Below, one piece after another: positions 6,457 through 7,233 of a DNA stretch of 7,233 bases. Every line of letters begins with the position of its first letter. The first letter of the stretch is position 1. The notes beneath the pieces are model-generated. The model did no database searches, was not told the DNA's origin, and saw only the letters and a program-made list of their open reading frames with translations. Location: NCBI GenBank assembly GCA_002839245.1, contig PGXR01000152.1:2604-9836 (forward strand). The letters are read 5' to 3'. The position numbers were made by a program, and so were the translations under genes. This DNA is from Spirochaetae bacterium HGW-Spirochaetae-7. Lineage in GTDB: Bacteria; Spirochaetota; Spirochaetia; Treponematales; UBA12059.

Positions 6457-6467
6457 AGTGTATACAA
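6439..6467 (-). promoter_or_regulatory. Second candidate promoter overlapping the inverted repeat
   Basis: On the - strand TTGTAT (6462-6467, three of six -35 bases) and TATTAC (6439-6444, four of six -10 bases) are exactly 17 bp apart. The -10 overlaps one arm of the inverted repeat, so a protein bound there would block it. It would give the M23 gene a leader of about 57 bases. AT-rich sequence produces such matches easily, so confidence is low. Confidence 0.3.
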
Positions 6468-6476
6468 GAAAGAGCC

Positions 6477-7233
6477 TCAATGCGGAAGTATGATGACGTC
6501 TATCGCCACGTCGAGCTCCTTCGACTTCCCGTCGACCATGGCTTTGTCGATCTTTCCCCGCGGCAGGGGATGGGGCGGCGCGTCGCCGATGAGCACGATC
6601 AGCCTGGAGGCGGCGGACCAGTCGTAGCCGACCAGCGCTTCGTACAGCGCCTCGTAGACCGCCTCGGGGATGTCGCGGCCGCCCGCGACGCGCACCCTGG
6701 TGACGGCGGCGGTGAACGCATCCACGTCCTTCGTGAACGCCATCCTCTTGACGACGTAGTCCTCGAAATAGTCCTTATACAGCACGAGTCCGAGCCTGAA
6801 TGACGAGAACCGGGCCGTCTTCTCCCTGACCATCGCTGGCAGGCTCGTCTTGACTGCCTCGATGTCGTCTGCCATGGAATCGGTCGTATCGAGGCAGATG
6901 ACGAGGTCGAGTTCGTCTCCGCTTACGCCGTCGAGTATCCTGGCCAGCGTCGGCACGATGTCCGCCTCGCCCAGGGAGTATGACACGGTGCCCTTGCCCG
7001 ATTCGGCGATGGACTCGAACGAGCGCAGGGTCTCGGGCATGTATATCGAGGTGTCGACCGGCTCGGGGGCCGGCGGCGCGATAACCGCGGGAGGCGGCTC
7101 GATGGCCGGGAGCGCCTTGGGCTCGGGACGCGGAAAGGGTTTCTGGGTGACCGCTATCCGGTACGGGTTGTCCAGGAAGCGGCCGCTGTAATCGGAATAG
7201 GGTTTGGCGAAGGTCCTGATGTTTATGAAGGTG
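6477..7233 (-). CDS. von Willebrand factor A domain protein (5' end missing)
   Basis: The frame is open to the right edge, so the N-terminus and any signal peptide are missing; 251 residues are visible, ending at TGA 6477-6479. The visible start reads INIRTFAKPYSDYSGRFLDN, followed by a Pro-rich stretch (about 32-58) that looks like a flexible linker. The von Willebrand factor A domain (about 110-251) has the metal-ion-dependent adhesion site DTTDSM (Asp115, Thr117, Ser119), a variant of DxSxS seen in many bacterial members. YKDYFEDYVVK, GGRDIPEAVYEAL (184-196) and IGDAPPH (215-221) follow in the usual order. Such domains bind a protein partner through a metal ion. I recall similar proteins in Treponema but know no established function. 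A Pro-rich linker and the envelope-gene neighbours suggest a secreted or membrane location, which is an inference. ATG 7038-7040 is an internal Met, not the start. Confidence 0.87.
   Translation of the reverse strand, partial: TFINIRTFAKPYSDYSGRFLDNPYRIAVTQKPFPRPEPKALPAIEPPPAVIAPPAPEPVDTSIYMPETLRSFESIAESGKGTVSYSLGEADIVPTLARILDGVSGDELDLVICLDTTDSMADDIEAVKTSLPAMVREKTARFSSFRLGLVLYKDYFEDYVVKRMAFTKDVDAFTAAVTRVRVAGGRDIPEAVYEALYEALVGYDWSAASRLIVLIGDAPPHPLPRGKIDKAMVDGKSKELDVAIDVIILPH

Overview
The window is a G+C-rich bacterial chromosome segment (above 60% by eye, not counted), densely packed with ordinary housekeeping and cell-envelope genes. I see no RNA gene, insertion sequence, CRISPR array or phage gene. 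A spirochaete is the most likely source, as an inference from protein style. The left-edge LysM protein, with its Cys-Leu-Trp-Arg-Ile-Ala motif and Asp-Pro-Asn-Asn-Pro-Asp-Leu-Ile stretch, and the right-edge von Willebrand factor A protein both resemble families I associate with Treponema and its relatives. No 16S or other marker is present to settle this.

Layout: one partial gene on the + strand (2-427, LysM protein) ends at a good intrinsic terminator (446-475). Everything else is on the - strand and converges on it. In transcription order from the right edge these are: a partial von Willebrand factor A protein (6477-7233); a membrane-anchored protein with two LysM domains and an M23 peptidase domain (5416-6375); ptsI, enzyme I of the phosphotransferase system (3611-5353); der, a double-GTPase ribosome-assembly factor (2172-3560); a small MerR-type regulator (1812-2168); and an M18 aminopeptidase (490-1824). 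No gap between genes exceeds about 100 bases.

der, the MerR gene and the aminopeptidase are almost certainly one operon: 3 bp separates the first two and 13 bp overlaps between the last two. The other - strand genes have 50-101 bp gaps that hold plausible promoters, so each may also be transcribed on its own. Three products concern the envelope (the two LysM proteins and probably the von Willebrand factor A protein). The rest serve ribosome assembly, peptide turnover and phosphotransferase signalling or sugar uptake.

The most interesting signals lie in the gaps. ptsI and der lack a Shine-Dalgarno sequence, and each has a TA(C/T)CCT hexamer exactly nine bases before its ATG, the layout expected of leaderless mRNAs. 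A perfect 7-bp inverted repeat sits in an unusually AT-rich gap before the M23 gene. A 12-bp palindrome between two direct repeats lies just upstream of the ptsI promoter. I found no convincing evidence of an undescribed multi-gene system.
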